From Streptomyces sp. CC228A (lineage in GTDB: Bacteria; Actinomycetota; Actinomycetes; Streptomycetales; Streptomycetaceae), in the NCBI RefSeq assembly GCF_021390935.1, contig NZ_JAJPUI010000003.1:186001-250000 (forward strand): a stretch of 64,000 bases of DNA. Direction: 5' to 3'. How positions within the stretch are numbered: the first letter of the stretch is position 1; each line of letters begins with the position of its first letter. A program made the translations under genes and the position numbers. Of this stretch, positions 9,175 to 17,923 are shown one piece after another. The notes beneath the pieces were generated by a model, which had not been told where the DNA came from, searched no databases, and was given only the letters and a program-made list of their open reading frames with translations.

Positions 9175-9867
9175 GTGACGGCTGAGCCGCCGACCGCCGA
9201 CACGCAGGCGTCCACCGCGGGGCTGCGCGAGCGCAAGAAGCAGCGCACCCGCGCCGCTCTGCTGCGCACCGCGGTGGAGCTGTTCACGACGCAGGGGTAC
9301 GAGGAGACGACGATCGACGAGATCGTCGACGCGGTCGAGGTCTCGCAGCGCACCTTCTTCCGCTACTTCGCCAGCAAGGAGGAGGTGGCCTTCGCCCTCC
9401 AGCACATGGTGGAGCAGCACTTCGTCGCCGCCCTCCGCGAGCGCCCAGCTGACGAGGGGCCCTTCGACGCGCTCCGCAACTCCGTGCTCGCGGCCTGGGA
9501 CACCATCGGCGAAGCCATCACGCAGTTCGTGCCGATCGAGGACTACCTGCGGCTGCTGCAGGTCATCGAGTCGACACCGGCACTCCTCGCCGTGCATCTG
9601 CGCCGCTCCTTCGAGATGGAGGAGAACGTCGCCGGACTGATCGCGGAGCGGGAGGGCGTCGACGTGGACCGCGACCCCCGGCCGCGGGTCGCGGTCGCCG
9701 CCTTCAGCGGGGTCATGCGCGTCACCGGTCAGTTGTGGGGGCGCCGCGAGGACACCTCCCTGGAGGCGATCCGGGCGCTGACCGAGGACTACCTCGACCA
9801 CCTCGGCCCGGCACTGGCCTCCGAGTGGCACACGGGAGCGCGGGGCACCGCCGGGGCACGCAGCTGA
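9175..9867 (+). CDS. TetR family transcriptional regulator (230 aa)
   Basis: Ligand-responsive repressor. The N-terminal helix-turn-helix is clear at residues 20-65: RTRAALLRTAVELFTTQGYE, then TTIDEIVDAVEVSQRTFFRYF and ASKEEV. The C-terminal ligand domain includes a segment typical of actinobacterial AcrR-type regulators. The GTG at 9175 follows GAAACGAGGG. It is divergently transcribed from a 14-TM efflux pump, and two palindromes lie between the genes, so it most likely represses the pump and itself. Confidence 0.92.
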   Translation: MTAEPPTADTQASTAGLRERKKQRTRAALLRTAVELFTTQGYEETTIDEIVDAVEVSQRTFFRYFASKEEVAFALQHMVEQHFVAALRERPADEGPFDALRNSVLAAWDTIGEAITQFVPIEDYLRLLQVIESTPALLAVHLRRSFEMEENVAGLIAEREGVDVDRDPRPRVAVAAFSGVMRVTGQLWGRREDTSLEAIRALTEDYLDHLGPALASEWHTGARGTAGARS

Positions 9868-10007
9868 CCGCGTGCGCGCCCCCTCCTTCGCCTGACCGCC
9901 CCCTCCTTCCCCTGGCCGCCCGGTCCTTCCCCTGACCGCCGCCGCGAATCGTGATCTCCGTCACCCGGAGCCCGGACCGCTGCGAACGTCTCCTAGGGTG
10001 TCTCGTA

Positions 10008-11240
10008 GTGACTCCCCTCCTCCCCTCCCCCACGCTCACCTTCTGGCGCACCCTGCTCGCCCTCGCGGTGGTCTTCGTCCTCCTCGCGACGACCGGCTGG
10101 ACCACGGCGCACCGCCCTGGCGGGGCCGGCGGCGGTCCGGGTGGTTCCTGGGCCGAGGCTGTGGCGGCCTGGCGCGCCGACCGCGTCCGCGGCCGCGCGC
10201 TCCCGGGACCGGACGCCTCGCCGGCTGCCGTCGCGGCGTTCTTCGCCGCCCTGGCGCCCGGTGACCGCAACCGGCTCGCCCGGCGGCACCCCCTGGTCGT
10301 GGGCAACCTCAACGGTGCACCGCTCGGTCTGCGATACCGGGCGAACCGGCGTTCGCTGGGCCGCGCCCTGGCCGCGGAACGGATGCGTGTCGAGGACCGG
10401 AGGCTCTCCGCCGAAGGGCGCCAAGAGGCCGCGCACCGCGTCCACCGGTTCTCCGGGCTCATGAGCGAGGATCGCAGGATCCTCGCCTTCGACCCGTCCG
10501 GTACCGGCCGGGTCGCCGAGGTCATCGGCGATCTCGAAAGGGCGGAACGGGTGTCGGTGATCGTCCCGGGCGTGGACACGACGCTGATCACCTTCCAGAG
10601 GACCGTGCGGCGGTACGAGGCACCGGTCGGCATGGCGGAGTCGCTGTACGCCGCCGAGCGGGCGGCGGCACCGGGCGTGCGCACCGCCGTGATCGCCTGG
10701 GCCGACTACACCGCGCCGACCGGTGTGGGTATGGACGCGGTCACCGGACGGCTCGCCCGGGTGGGTGCCGAACGGCTCGTCGCCATGACGGAGGGCCTGC
10801 CGGGGGATTCGCGTGTCGCCTGGCTGTGCCACAGCTACGGTTCCGTGGTGTGCGGCCTGGCGGCCCGCCGGCTGCCGTCCAGGGTCAGCGACATCGCCGT
10901 GGCGGGCAGCCCCGGGATGCGGGCCGAGCGCGCGGCCGACATCCGCGGCCACGCGCGCGTGTGGGCCATGCTGGACCCCGAGGACTGGATCGCGGGCGTT
11001 CCCCACATGGACGTCGGGGGGCTGGGCCACGGGCCCGATCCGAACGCCCCCGAGTTCGGCGCCCGGCGGCTTTCCGCCTCCGGGGCCGGCGGGCACGGCG
11101 GCTACTTCCTGCCGGGCACCGACAGTGTGCGCAACCTCGCCGGAATAGGGGTCGGCGCGTACGGCCTCCTGCGCTGCGCGGACGCCGACGACGCCTGTAG
11201 AAGCGGAATTTCCGGTACCGGACCGGCCCGACCCGCGTAG
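10008..11240 (+). CDS. DUF1023 alpha/beta hydrolase, membrane-anchored or secreted (410 aa)
   Basis: Serine hydrolase of the DUF1023 family (actinobacterial alpha/beta hydrolases, function unproven). A hydrophobic N-terminal segment (LLALAVVFVLLATTGW, about 13-30) acts as signal or anchor. The core shows VSVIVPGVDTTL, RTAVIAWADY, and the nucleophile elbow CHSYGSVVCG with Ser in GxSxG-like HSYGS; IAVAGSPGM and a distal His near GGHGG complete the likely triad. The start is uncertain: GTG 10008 leaves a short N-terminus, an ATC-adjacent ATG-like extension to 9951 is possible. A paralogue lies at 14654. No partner gene is adjacent. Confidence 0.82.
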   Translation: MTPLLPSPTLTFWRTLLALAVVFVLLATTGWTTAHRPGGAGGGPGGSWAEAVAAWRADRVRGRALPGPDASPAAVAAFFAALAPGDRNRLARRHPLVVGNLNGAPLGLRYRANRRSLGRALAAERMRVEDRRLSAEGRQEAAHRVHRFSGLMSEDRRILAFDPSGTGRVAEVIGDLERAERVSVIVPGVDTTLITFQRTVRRYEAPVGMAESLYAAERAAAPGVRTAVIAWADYTAPTGVGMDAVTGRLARVGAERLVAMTEGLPGDSRVAWLCHSYGSVVCGLAARRLPSRVSDIAVAGSPGMRAERAADIRGHARVWAMLDPEDWIAGVPHMDVGGLGHGPDPNAPEFGARRLSASGAGGHGGYFLPGTDSVRNLAGIGVGAYGLLRCADADDACRSGISGTGPARPA

Positions 11241-11307
11241 AAGGCGGTGAGGGTAGTGCGTTCCCGCACCTCTTGCAGGGGCGACGCGCGGGCGTACGCC
11301 GCATACG

Positions 11308-12183
11308 ATGAGCCGCATGGGTGATGTGCTGGCCGGAATTCATGCCACCTGGGAGTTCGAACCCGACGCCGTGCTCATCCGCTTCGAACGGGGGATCCGC
11401 GCGCCGAAGCTGTACCAGGCGCTGCGCGAGAGACGCATCCCCCACGAAGCCCTGGCGTCGGTCGTCCTCTCCCCTGGCAAGCGGGACACCGTGGTACTGC
11501 ACGCGGTACCGCGCGCGGGTGCCGACCCGCTGATGGACGCTGCCGCGGGCCAGCTGAAGGAAGGCTGCGACCCGTACCGCCTGGTGCTGCCCGCGGACCT
11601 GGAGCCCCTCGCCGAGCACTACGCCGACGAGCTGCGGGCCCGGCTGGGGCCCGACCGCGCCGAGCGCGCCGAGCGGTTCATGGTCCCCGCGCCCGAAGCG
11701 CCGGTGCAGTTCAAGGCGTATGACGGAAAGGCGTCGTTCGACGGCAGGACCGTCTCGTTCCGCTGGTTCTGGACGGGCGCGTCGTCCGCGAAGTGGAAGG
11801 CGGGTGACCAGAGCTTCGCGGTGAGCGAGCTGAGCGGGGTGGAGTGGCGGTCGCCGGACATCGCGGACGGCCACCTCCGGCTGCTGCTGCGGGGCCGCGA
11901 GGAAGGCGGTACGCAGCCCGACCAGGACCCGGCCGCGGTCGTGTTCGGCCGCGGCTACGGCCCGGTACACGAGTCGCTGCCCTTCGCGGCGGCGGTGCTG
12001 GAGGCGGCCCGCAGGCCGGGCGCGGCGGTACCGGTGCCCGTGCCGGCGCGGGTGGCCGCGGGGCGCCGGGACCCCGCGGACATCGCGGACCGGATCCGGC
12101 ACCTCGGTGACCTGCACCAGGCGGGTCTCGTGACCGACGAGGAGTTCGCCTCGAAGAAGGCGGAGCTGCTCGCGGAGCTGTAG
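11308..12183 (+). CDS. DUF4429 / SHOCT domain protein (291 aa)
   Basis: Cytoplasmic protein of the DUF4429 family, function unknown. Two DUF4429-type halves are visible: LAGIHATWEFEPDAVLIRFE (N-terminal) and VQFKAYDGKASFDGRTVSFRW (about residue 130). The C-terminal 35 residues form a SHOCT module: ADRIRHLGDLHQAGLVTDEEF followed by ASKKAELLAEL, a short helical domain found at the ends of many bacterial proteins. Two ATGs lie 9 nt apart at 11308 and 11317; the second matches the family's usual MGDVLAG start. Alone between a hydrolase and a two-component system. Confidence 0.85.
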   Translation: MSRMGDVLAGIHATWEFEPDAVLIRFERGIRAPKLYQALRERRIPHEALASVVLSPGKRDTVVLHAVPRAGADPLMDAAAGQLKEGCDPYRLVLPADLEPLAEHYADELRARLGPDRAERAERFMVPAPEAPVQFKAYDGKASFDGRTVSFRWFWTGASSAKWKAGDQSFAVSELSGVEWRSPDIADGHLRLLLRGREEGGTQPDQDPAAVVFGRGYGPVHESLPFAAAVLEAARRPGAAVPVPVPARVAAGRRDPADIADRIRHLGDLHQAGLVTDEEFASKKAELLAEL

Positions 12184-12356
12184 GCCGGCACCGGACCGTA
12201 CGGGGGCCTCCGCGTCGGTGAGCGGGCCGGACCGGACGGTACGGCGACGTCCGGTCCCGCCGTCCGGACACCGCGGCGCCCGCCTGTCCGACGTGCGCGG
12301 CACCGCCCGCGGGGCGGACGAGGCGGCACAGGCCGCACGGTACGGCCGCCACGCAT

Positions 12357-12400
12357 GTCATACCGGGGTATGGGGTGGCGAACTGGCTCCCCGGTATGAC
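12357..12400. promoter_or_regulatory. 12-bp inverted repeat upstream of the sensor kinase
   Basis: GTCATACCGGGG (12357-12368) and CCCCGGTATGAC (12389-12400) are perfect inverted repeats 20 nt apart, 38 nt before the kinase start. The left arm also contains an internal ATACC/GGTAT dyad. The CCCCGGTAT half recurs upstream of the hydrolase gene that follows the two-component system, so it is a candidate binding site for the LuxR-type response regulator. Confidence 0.6.
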
Positions 12401-12437
12401 GCGGCGCCGTCGTCCGCGCGCCTACGCTGACGGGACC

Positions 12438-13799
12438 ATGAGCAGCCTCCCCGCACCCCCGAGCAGCCCAGCGCCCGATCCCCAGGGCAAGCCGGGCGGC
12501 CCCCGTGCCGCCGGCGGCCTGGCGCGGGGGCTGCTCCGCTCGGCCCGGCAGGGGCTGAACTCACTGGGCGCGGCCCTGTCGACGCCGACGGAACCGGGGA
12601 CGGCGCTGCTCGGACAGGCGGGCTCCCGCTGGATGCGGCTGCTGCCCTACGCCGTGGCACTCGCGCTGGTCGCCTCGCTGCTTCCGGTCACCGTCGTCGT
12701 CCTCATCCACACCTACGGGGTGAACGGCGCCGTCGCCGGGGTGCTGGCCACCGCGCAGACGGCTCCGCTGCTGATGGCCGTGTCGCGGCCGCTGCAGGCG
12801 TGGTGGATCGTGTTCGCCGCCGATGTCCTCGGTGCGCTGGCGATGATGGACGCCCGGAACGTCCACGACCTTCCGTGGCCGTGGACGCCCATGGTGGTGA
12901 TCGGCTACGCCGGGCTGATGCTGGCCGTGGGGCTGCGCGAGCAGCGGCGGACACTGCTCTGCGTCTGGCTGGTGACCGGCGCGGCAGGGTTCGCGTTCCA
13001 GTTGGCGCCCCCGTCGACAGGGCAGGGCACCCACTTGGTGATGTTCGTACTGAGCGGTGTCGTCCTGCTCGTCACCGGCATGCTGCGGGAGCACGGCGAC
13101 GCCCAGCGGCGGCTGGTGGAGCAGGAGACGATCAGTGAGGCCGAGCGGGCCCGCAGAACGCTGCTGGAGGAGCGCGCCCGGATCGCGCGGGAACTGCACG
13201 ACGTGGTGGCCCACCACATGTCGGTGATCACGGTGCAGGCCGATTCCGCGCCGTACAGGATCGAGGGCCTTCCGCCCGCCGCCTCAGAGGAGTTCTCGGC
13301 GATCGCCGCGTCCGCCCGCGAGTCGCTCACCGAGATGCGCCGGCTGCTCGCGGTGCTGCGCAGTGAGAACGCGGAGGGAGAGCGGGCCCCGCAGCCGGGC
13401 ATCGACCGGGTGCAGCAGTTGGTGGAGGCGACCATACGGGCCGGGGTGCCGGTCGAACTGCGGCTCGCGGCGGAGCTGGGCCACGTACCGCAGGCGGTGG
13501 ACCTGTCCGCGTACCGGATCGTGCAGGAGGCGCTGGCCAACGTGGTGCGGCACGCGCCGGGTGCGCGGACGCGGGTGTCGGTGTCCCGCTCGCCCAACCT
13601 GGAATGGCTGATCGTCCTGGTCGTCAACGGGGCGCCCGCTGAGCGGGGTTCACCACTGGAGACCTCCGGGACCGGGCACGGCCTGGTGGGGATGCGGGAG
13701 CGCGTACGGTTGATCGGCGGCAGTCTCGACACCGGACCGCTGCCGGACGGAGGGTTCCGGGTGGCAGCGCGACTTCCGCTGTTCCCGCATCTGCCCTGA
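12438..13799 (+). CDS. Sensor histidine kinase, HisKA_3 type (453 aa)
   Basis: Membrane sensor kinase of the NarL/DesK class. Residues 70-230 hold about five transmembrane segments with little extracellular sequence. The dimerisation/phosphoacceptor domain starts ERARIARELHDVVAHHMSVI with the acceptor His in ELHD; the ATPase domain has EALANVVRHA (N box) and GTGHGLVGMRERV (G box). The ATG at 12438 is preceded by GACGGGACC, a weak site. The response regulator gene follows after 19 nt. The inverted repeat upstream implies autoregulation. Signal unknown. Confidence 0.93.
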   Translation: MSSLPAPPSSPAPDPQGKPGGPRAAGGLARGLLRSARQGLNSLGAALSTPTEPGTALLGQAGSRWMRLLPYAVALALVASLLPVTVVVLIHTYGVNGAVAGVLATAQTAPLLMAVSRPLQAWWIVFAADVLGALAMMDARNVHDLPWPWTPMVVIGYAGLMLAVGLREQRRTLLCVWLVTGAAGFAFQLAPPSTGQGTHLVMFVLSGVVLLVTGMLREHGDAQRRLVEQETISEAERARRTLLEERARIARELHDVVAHHMSVITVQADSAPYRIEGLPPAASEEFSAIAASARESLTEMRRLLAVLRSENAEGERAPQPGIDRVQQLVEATIRAGVPVELRLAAELGHVPQAVDLSAYRIVQEALANVVRHAPGARTRVSVSRSPNLEWLIVLVVNGAPAERGSPLETSGTGHGLVGMRERVRLIGGSLDTGPLPDGGFRVAARLPLFPHLP

Positions 13800-13818
13800 A
13801 CCGTACGGAGGAAGCCCC

Positions 13819-14499
13819 GTGACCATCCGCGTGATCATCGTCGACGACCAGGCCATGGTGCGGGCGGGGTTCGCCGCGCTGCTGTCCGCCCAGTCCGATA
13901 TCGACGTGGTCGGGGAGGCCGCGGACGGCCGGGCCGGGGTCGAAGCCGGCCGGTCCGCGCATCCTGACGTGGTGCTGATGGACGTGCGCATGCCGGAGAT
14001 GGACGGGCTGGCAGCAGCGCGGGAGCTGCTGAATCCGCCGCCGGGCGTGACGCACCGGCCGAAGGTCCTGATGCTGACCACGTTCGACGTCGACGACTAC
14101 GTGTACGAGGCCCTGCGCGCCGGGGCGTCCGGGTTCCTGCTGAAGGACGCGCCGCCGGCCGACCTGATCTCCGCGGTGCGGGTGGTGGCGGGAGGTGAGG
14201 CCCTGCTCGCCCCCTCGGTGACACGGCGCCTGATCGAGGACTTCGCGGCGCAGCGCCCTGCCTCCCGTCGTGCGCGGTCCGTACGGCTGAACGGGCTGAC
14301 GCCCCGTGAGACCGAGGTACTGGAGCTGGTCGCGCGGGGCCTGTCGAACCAGGAGATCGCCGAGCGGCTGGTGCTGGCCGAGCAGACGGTGAAGACCCAC
14401 ATCGGCCGGGTACTGGCCAAGCTGGGGCTGCGGGACCGGGCACAGGCGGTGGTGTTCGCGTACGAGTCCGGGCTCGTGACTCCCGGCGAGCCCGCCTGA
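13819..14499 (+). CDS. LuxR/NarL-type response regulator (226 aa)
   Basis: DNA-binding partner of the preceding kinase. The receiver domain has the acidic pair in VIIVDDQAMVRAGF, the phosphoacceptor Asp in VVLMDVRMPEMDG, the Thr in MLTTFDVDDYV and the Lys in FLLKDAPP. The C-terminal helix-turn-helix is GLTPRETEVLELVARGLSN followed by QEIAERLVLAEQTVKTHI. The GTG at 13819 follows ACGGAGGAAGCCCC. Same transcription unit as the kinase. Confidence 0.95.
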   Translation: MTIRVIIVDDQAMVRAGFAALLSAQSDIDVVGEAADGRAGVEAGRSAHPDVVLMDVRMPEMDGLAAARELLNPPPGVTHRPKVLMLTTFDVDDYVYEALRAGASGFLLKDAPPADLISAVRVVAGGEALLAPSVTRRLIEDFAAQRPASRRARSVRLNGLTPRETEVLELVARGLSNQEIAERLVLAEQTVKTHIGRVLAKLGLRDRAQAVVFAYESGLVTPGEPA

Positions 14500-14545
14500 C
14501 CCGGCCGCCGAACGGCGCGAAGGACCAAAGGCCTCACCCACCCCC

Positions 14546-14560
14546 TACCCCGGTATCACC
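14546..14560. promoter_or_regulatory. CCCCGGTAT box before the second DUF1023 gene
   Basis: TACCCCGGTATCACC, 94 nt before the hydrolase ATG, shares CCCCGGTAT with both arms of the inverted repeat upstream of the two-component operon. It is a candidate response-regulator site linking the system to its downstream gene pair. Confidence 0.55.
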
Positions 14561-14653
14561 GCGCAGTTGGCTCCGTAGGGTGACGATCACTCAGGTCCCG
14601 GCTCCTTACCTTCCTCCACGTCACACCGGACGAGGGCAGGAACGGGGGGCGCC

Positions 14654-15688
14654 ATGCGCCGCTACAGGAGGACTCTGGGGGCCGCCGCGCTGGCGGCGGC
14701 GGTGGTGGCCGGCACCGAGGGGTGGGCTTCCGGGACGGCGCAGCAGCCGATGACGGATGCTCCGCCGGGCAGCGCGGCGTGGCGGGCGGACCGGTCGCTG
14801 GGCCTGGTGCTGCCGGACCCGGAGTCGGCCTCGCCGTCGGACGTCTCGGCGTTCTTCCAGGGCCTGTCCGCCACCCGCCAGCGGGCGCTGCTGCGGCGGC
14901 ACCCGGGGGTGGTCGGCAACCTGGACGGCGTACCGCTCACCCTGCGGTATGAGGCGAACGCCCTGTCGGTGCGCCGCGACGGCCGGTTCGCGCATCTGGC
15001 AGGGCGCCGGCTGCTGGCGTTCGACCCCCGAGGGCGGGGCCTGGTGGCGGAGGTGTTCGGGGACCCGGAGCGCAGTGGGCGGGTGGCCGTCGTGGTGCCC
15101 GGCTCCGACATCGACGCCGGTTCCTACGACAACCCCCGCAATCCCTACGGCACGCCGGCGGGTATGGCGCGGCAGCTGCGTGCCGCGACCGGAGGGCGCA
15201 CGGCGGTCATCGCCTGGGCCGGGTACACGACGCCCGTGGGGGTGGGGCTGGACGCGGCGACGGGTGGTCTGGCCGAGGCGGGGGCGGACCGGCTCGTGCG
15301 GTTCGCCGACGGGCTCGCCGCGGAGGGGGTCGTCACGCCGTCGGTGTTCTGCCACAGCTACGGCTCCGTGGTGTGCGGGCTCGCGGCGGCGCGGCTGAAG
15401 GCGAAGGACCTCGTGGTGTTCGGATCTCCCGGCATGCGCGCCGACAACGCCGCGGAGCTGGGTACGTCCGCACGGGTGTGGGCGGCGAAGGACCCGAGCG
15501 ACTGGATCGGGAAGGTGCCGCACATACGGTTCCTCGGGCTCGGGCACGGCACCGACCCGGCATCGGAGGAGTTCGGCGCCCGGTACGTCCCGGCGCGCGA
15601 CGCCCGGGGCCACTCCGGCTACTTCGCCCCGGGCACGGCATCGCTGCGCACGTTCGCCTCGATCGCGGAATCGGGCGGTGCGGCATGA
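14654..15688 (+). CDS. DUF1023 alpha/beta hydrolase, secreted (344 aa)
   Basis: Paralogue of the hydrolase starting at 10008. A basic N-terminus (MRRYRRT) and short hydrophobic stretch LGAAALAAAVVAG form a signal or anchor. Core motifs match: VAVVVPGSDIDAG, RTAVIAWAGY, the nucleophile elbow CHSYGSVVCG and VFGSPGMRADN, plus a late His in RGHSGYFAPG. ATG 14654 is close behind GGCAGGAACGGGGGGCGCC. It overlaps the next gene by ATGA, so the two are translationally coupled. A box shared with the upstream two-component operon suggests regulation by it. The natural substrate is unknown. Confidence 0.87.
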   Translation: MRRYRRTLGAAALAAAVVAGTEGWASGTAQQPMTDAPPGSAAWRADRSLGLVLPDPESASPSDVSAFFQGLSATRQRALLRRHPGVVGNLDGVPLTLRYEANALSVRRDGRFAHLAGRRLLAFDPRGRGLVAEVFGDPERSGRVAVVVPGSDIDAGSYDNPRNPYGTPAGMARQLRAATGGRTAVIAWAGYTTPVGVGLDAATGGLAEAGADRLVRFADGLAAEGVVTPSVFCHSYGSVVCGLAAARLKAKDLVVFGSPGMRADNAAELGTSARVWAAKDPSDWIGKVPHIRFLGLGHGTDPASEEFGARYVPARDARGHSGYFAPGTASLRTFASIAESGGAA

Positions 15689-16878
15689 GCCTCGTGGAGC
15701 GGATCGAGCGGGCGACCCCGGAGCACCGGGACCGGGCCGTGGACGGGCTGAGGGCTCTGGCCCTGCTGGCAGTTCCGGTCGGGCACTGGCTGATCGGCGG
15801 ATTCACGCTGGACGAGCAGGGCGCCCTGCACAACGCGAGCCCCTTGTCGACACTGGCGTACCTGGCGCCGGCCAGCTGGGTGCTGCAAATGCTCGGGATC
15901 TTCTTCCTCGTCGGCGGATACGCGTCGGCTCTCTCCTACCGGCGCCGTACCGGCAGCACCGGGCGGTGGCTGCGCGGCAGGGTGGTCCGGCTCGGCCGGC
16001 CAGTCCTGGGGGTCACGGCGGTGTGGGCCGCACTCATAGCCGCGGGCTTCGCGGTCGGCGTGCCGGGGGACACGCTGCGCACGGCGGCGACGCTCGTCGT
16101 CCAGCCGCTGTGGTTCGTCGGGGTCTACGTGGTGGTGACGGCACTCACCCCGTACTGCGTGCGCGCGGCGGAAGCCGCAGGGGTCTGGGCCGCGGTGCCG
16201 CTGCCGGGCTGCGTCGCGGTGGTCGACTTCCTGCGCTACGGGCCGTACTCGGCGGCCGTGCCGGACTGGGTGGGCGCGCTGAACCTGCTGCCTGGCTGGT
16301 TGTTCGCGTACCAGCTGGGCGCGGCGTGGGCCGTGCGGCGGCTCGGCCGACGGGGTGCGTGGGCGCTGCTGGCGGGGGGCGCTGCGCTGTTCGCGGTGCT
16401 GCTGGCGGTGTTCCACTATCCGGCGTCGATGGTCGGCGTCCCCGGTGAGGCCCGCACCAACTCGCATCCGCCGTCGCTGCTGGTGCCGGCCCTGGCCGCG
16501 GCGCAGTGCGGGGCGGCGATCCTGCTGCGCGACCGCGTCGCGGCCCTGCTGCGCAGGCCCGTCCTGTGGGCGCCGGTGGCGGTGGTGAACCTGTCGGCGA
16601 TGACGGTGCTGTGCTGGCACCAGACGGCGATGCTGGCCGCGGCCGTGCCCGCGTCGCTGACCGCCGGCGGGGTTCCCGGGCTGACCACGGCGCCCGACTC
16701 GGTGGGCTGGCTGCTGGCGCGCGTGGCGTGGCTGCCGGTGTTCGCCGGGCTGCTCGTCCTCATAGCCCGGCCGGCCCGGCGGTTGGAGGGGCCCTGGCGG
16801 GGGGCCACCAGGAGCCGCCGGGCGGTGGCGGGCATCCTGGCGGCCGCGTTCGCGGTCTTCGCCCTGGGCCTGGCGTGA
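15685..16878 (+). CDS. Acyltransferase 3 family membrane protein (397 aa)
   Basis: Integral membrane O-acyltransferase of the OafA/YrhL family. The start RDRAVDGLRALALLAVPVGHW contains the family's N-terminal D-G-L-R-A-(I/L)A and catalytic-type His; about ten transmembrane helices follow, with FFLVGGYASALSYRRR matching the second conserved motif. The ATG overlaps the hydrolase stop (ATGA). A coupled secreted hydrolase and acyltransferase suggests modification of a cell-surface glycan or secreted metabolite, under the adjacent two-component system. Specific substrate not deducible. Confidence 0.88.
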   Translation: MSLVERIERATPEHRDRAVDGLRALALLAVPVGHWLIGGFTLDEQGALHNASPLSTLAYLAPASWVLQMLGIFFLVGGYASALSYRRRTGSTGRWLRGRVVRLGRPVLGVTAVWAALIAAGFAVGVPGDTLRTAATLVVQPLWFVGVYVVVTALTPYCVRAAEAAGVWAAVPLPGCVAVVDFLRYGPYSAAVPDWVGALNLLPGWLFAYQLGAAWAVRRLGRRGAWALLAGGAALFAVLLAVFHYPASMVGVPGEARTNSHPPSLLVPALAAAQCGAAILLRDRVAALLRRPVLWAPVAVVNLSAMTVLCWHQTAMLAAAVPASLTAGGVPGLTTAPDSVGWLLARVAWLPVFAGLLVLIARPARRLEGPWRGATRSRRAVAGILAAAFAVFALGLA

Positions 16879-16888
16879 CCGCGGGTCC

Positions 16889-17923
16889 TCACAGCTCGCG
16901 GGCGGCGGAGGTGGAGGACATGTCCGGGTAGCGGTCGCCGGCCACCTGGGCGGCGACCGGTTCGAGCAGGGCGAGGTCCGCCTCGGTGAGGGTGATGCGG
17001 GTCGCGGCGGTGTTCTCCAGCAGCCGGCGGCGCTTGCGGGTGCCGGGGATGGGCACGACGGTCAGGCCGTGGACGGCGGCCTGCTGGTGGACCCAGGCGA
17101 GGGCGATCTGGGCGGGGGTGGCGCCGTGTGCGGCCGCCACGGTGCGCACGGGGTCCAGGAGGGAGGCGTTGCGGCGGGCGTTGGCGCCGGAGAAGCGTGG
17201 ATGGCTCTGGCGGAAGTCCCCCTGCGGCAGCTCCGTGGCCGCGTCGGTGAAGGCTCCGGTGAGGAAGCCGCGGCCGAGCGGGGAGTACGGGACGAAGGCG
17301 ACACCGAGTTCGGCGGCGGCGGGCACCGCGCTGCGTTCCACGTCGCGGGAGAACAGCGACCATTCGGACTGCAGGGCCGCGATGGGGTGCACGGCGTGGG
17401 CCTCGCGCAGTTCGGCTCCGGTGACCTCGCTCAGCCCGAGGTGCCTCACCTTGCCCTCCTTGACCAGCTCGGCCATGGCGCCGACGGACTCGGCGAGCGG
17501 GACGGCCGGGTCGCGGCGGTGCATGTAGTAGAGATCGATGACGTCGACGCGGAGGCGGCGCAGGCTGCCTTCGACGGCGGACCGGATGTAGGCCGGGTCG
17601 TTGCTGATGACCCGCCCCCGGGGGTCGTCGCTGCGGACGACGCCGAACTTGGTCGCGAGGGTGATCTCGTCGCGGTGGGCGGCGGCGAACGGGGCGAGGA
17701 ACTCCTCGTTGGCACCGCGGCCGTACATGTCGGCGGTGTCCAGGAGGGTGACGCCCGCCTCCAGGGCGGCGTCGAGGGTGTCGCGGGCGGCGGCTTGGTC
17801 GGTGTCGCCGTAGAACTCGCTCATCCCCATGGCGCCCAGTCCCTGGACGCCGACCAGGGGCCCGTCGGCGCCGAGGCGGACCTGAGCGATGCGCTGAGCG
17901 GGCCGGGAGGTGTGCGTGGTCAT
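16889..17923 (-). CDS. Aldo/keto reductase (344 aa)
   Basis: NADPH-dependent oxidoreductase of the AKR superfamily. The (beta/alpha)8 fold shows LLDTADMYGRGANEE (Asp and Tyr of the catalytic tetrad), LATKFG (Lys), YYMHRRDP (His), LGLSEVTGAELREA, and the cofactor-binding C-terminus VPIPGTRKRRRLLEN. The ATG at 17923 overlaps the MerR stop by ATGA, so the genes are translationally coupled and expressed from the MerR promoter. MerR-AKR pairs are common in actinobacteria and usually respond to electrophiles or redox-active compounds. Confidence 0.94.
   Translation of the reverse strand: MTTHTSRPAQRIAQVRLGADGPLVGVQGLGAMGMSEFYGDTDQAAARDTLDAALEAGVTLLDTADMYGRGANEEFLAPFAAAHRDEITLATKFGVVRSDDPRGRVISNDPAYIRSAVEGSLRRLRVDVIDLYYMHRRDPAVPLAESVGAMAELVKEGKVRHLGLSEVTGAELREAHAVHPIAALQSEWSLFSRDVERSAVPAAAELGVAFVPYSPLGRGFLTGAFTDAATELPQGDFRQSHPRFSGANARRNASLLDPVRTVAAAHGATPAQIALAWVHQQAAVHGLTVVPIPGTRKRRRLLENTAATRITLTEADLALLEPVAAQVAGDRYPDMSSTSAAREL

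Noticed and set aside
9951..10007. N-terminal extension of the first DUF1023 hydrolase
   Set aside because: Possible but adds a charged stretch before the signal-like segment; the GTG at 10008 places the hydrophobic helix at the N-terminus.
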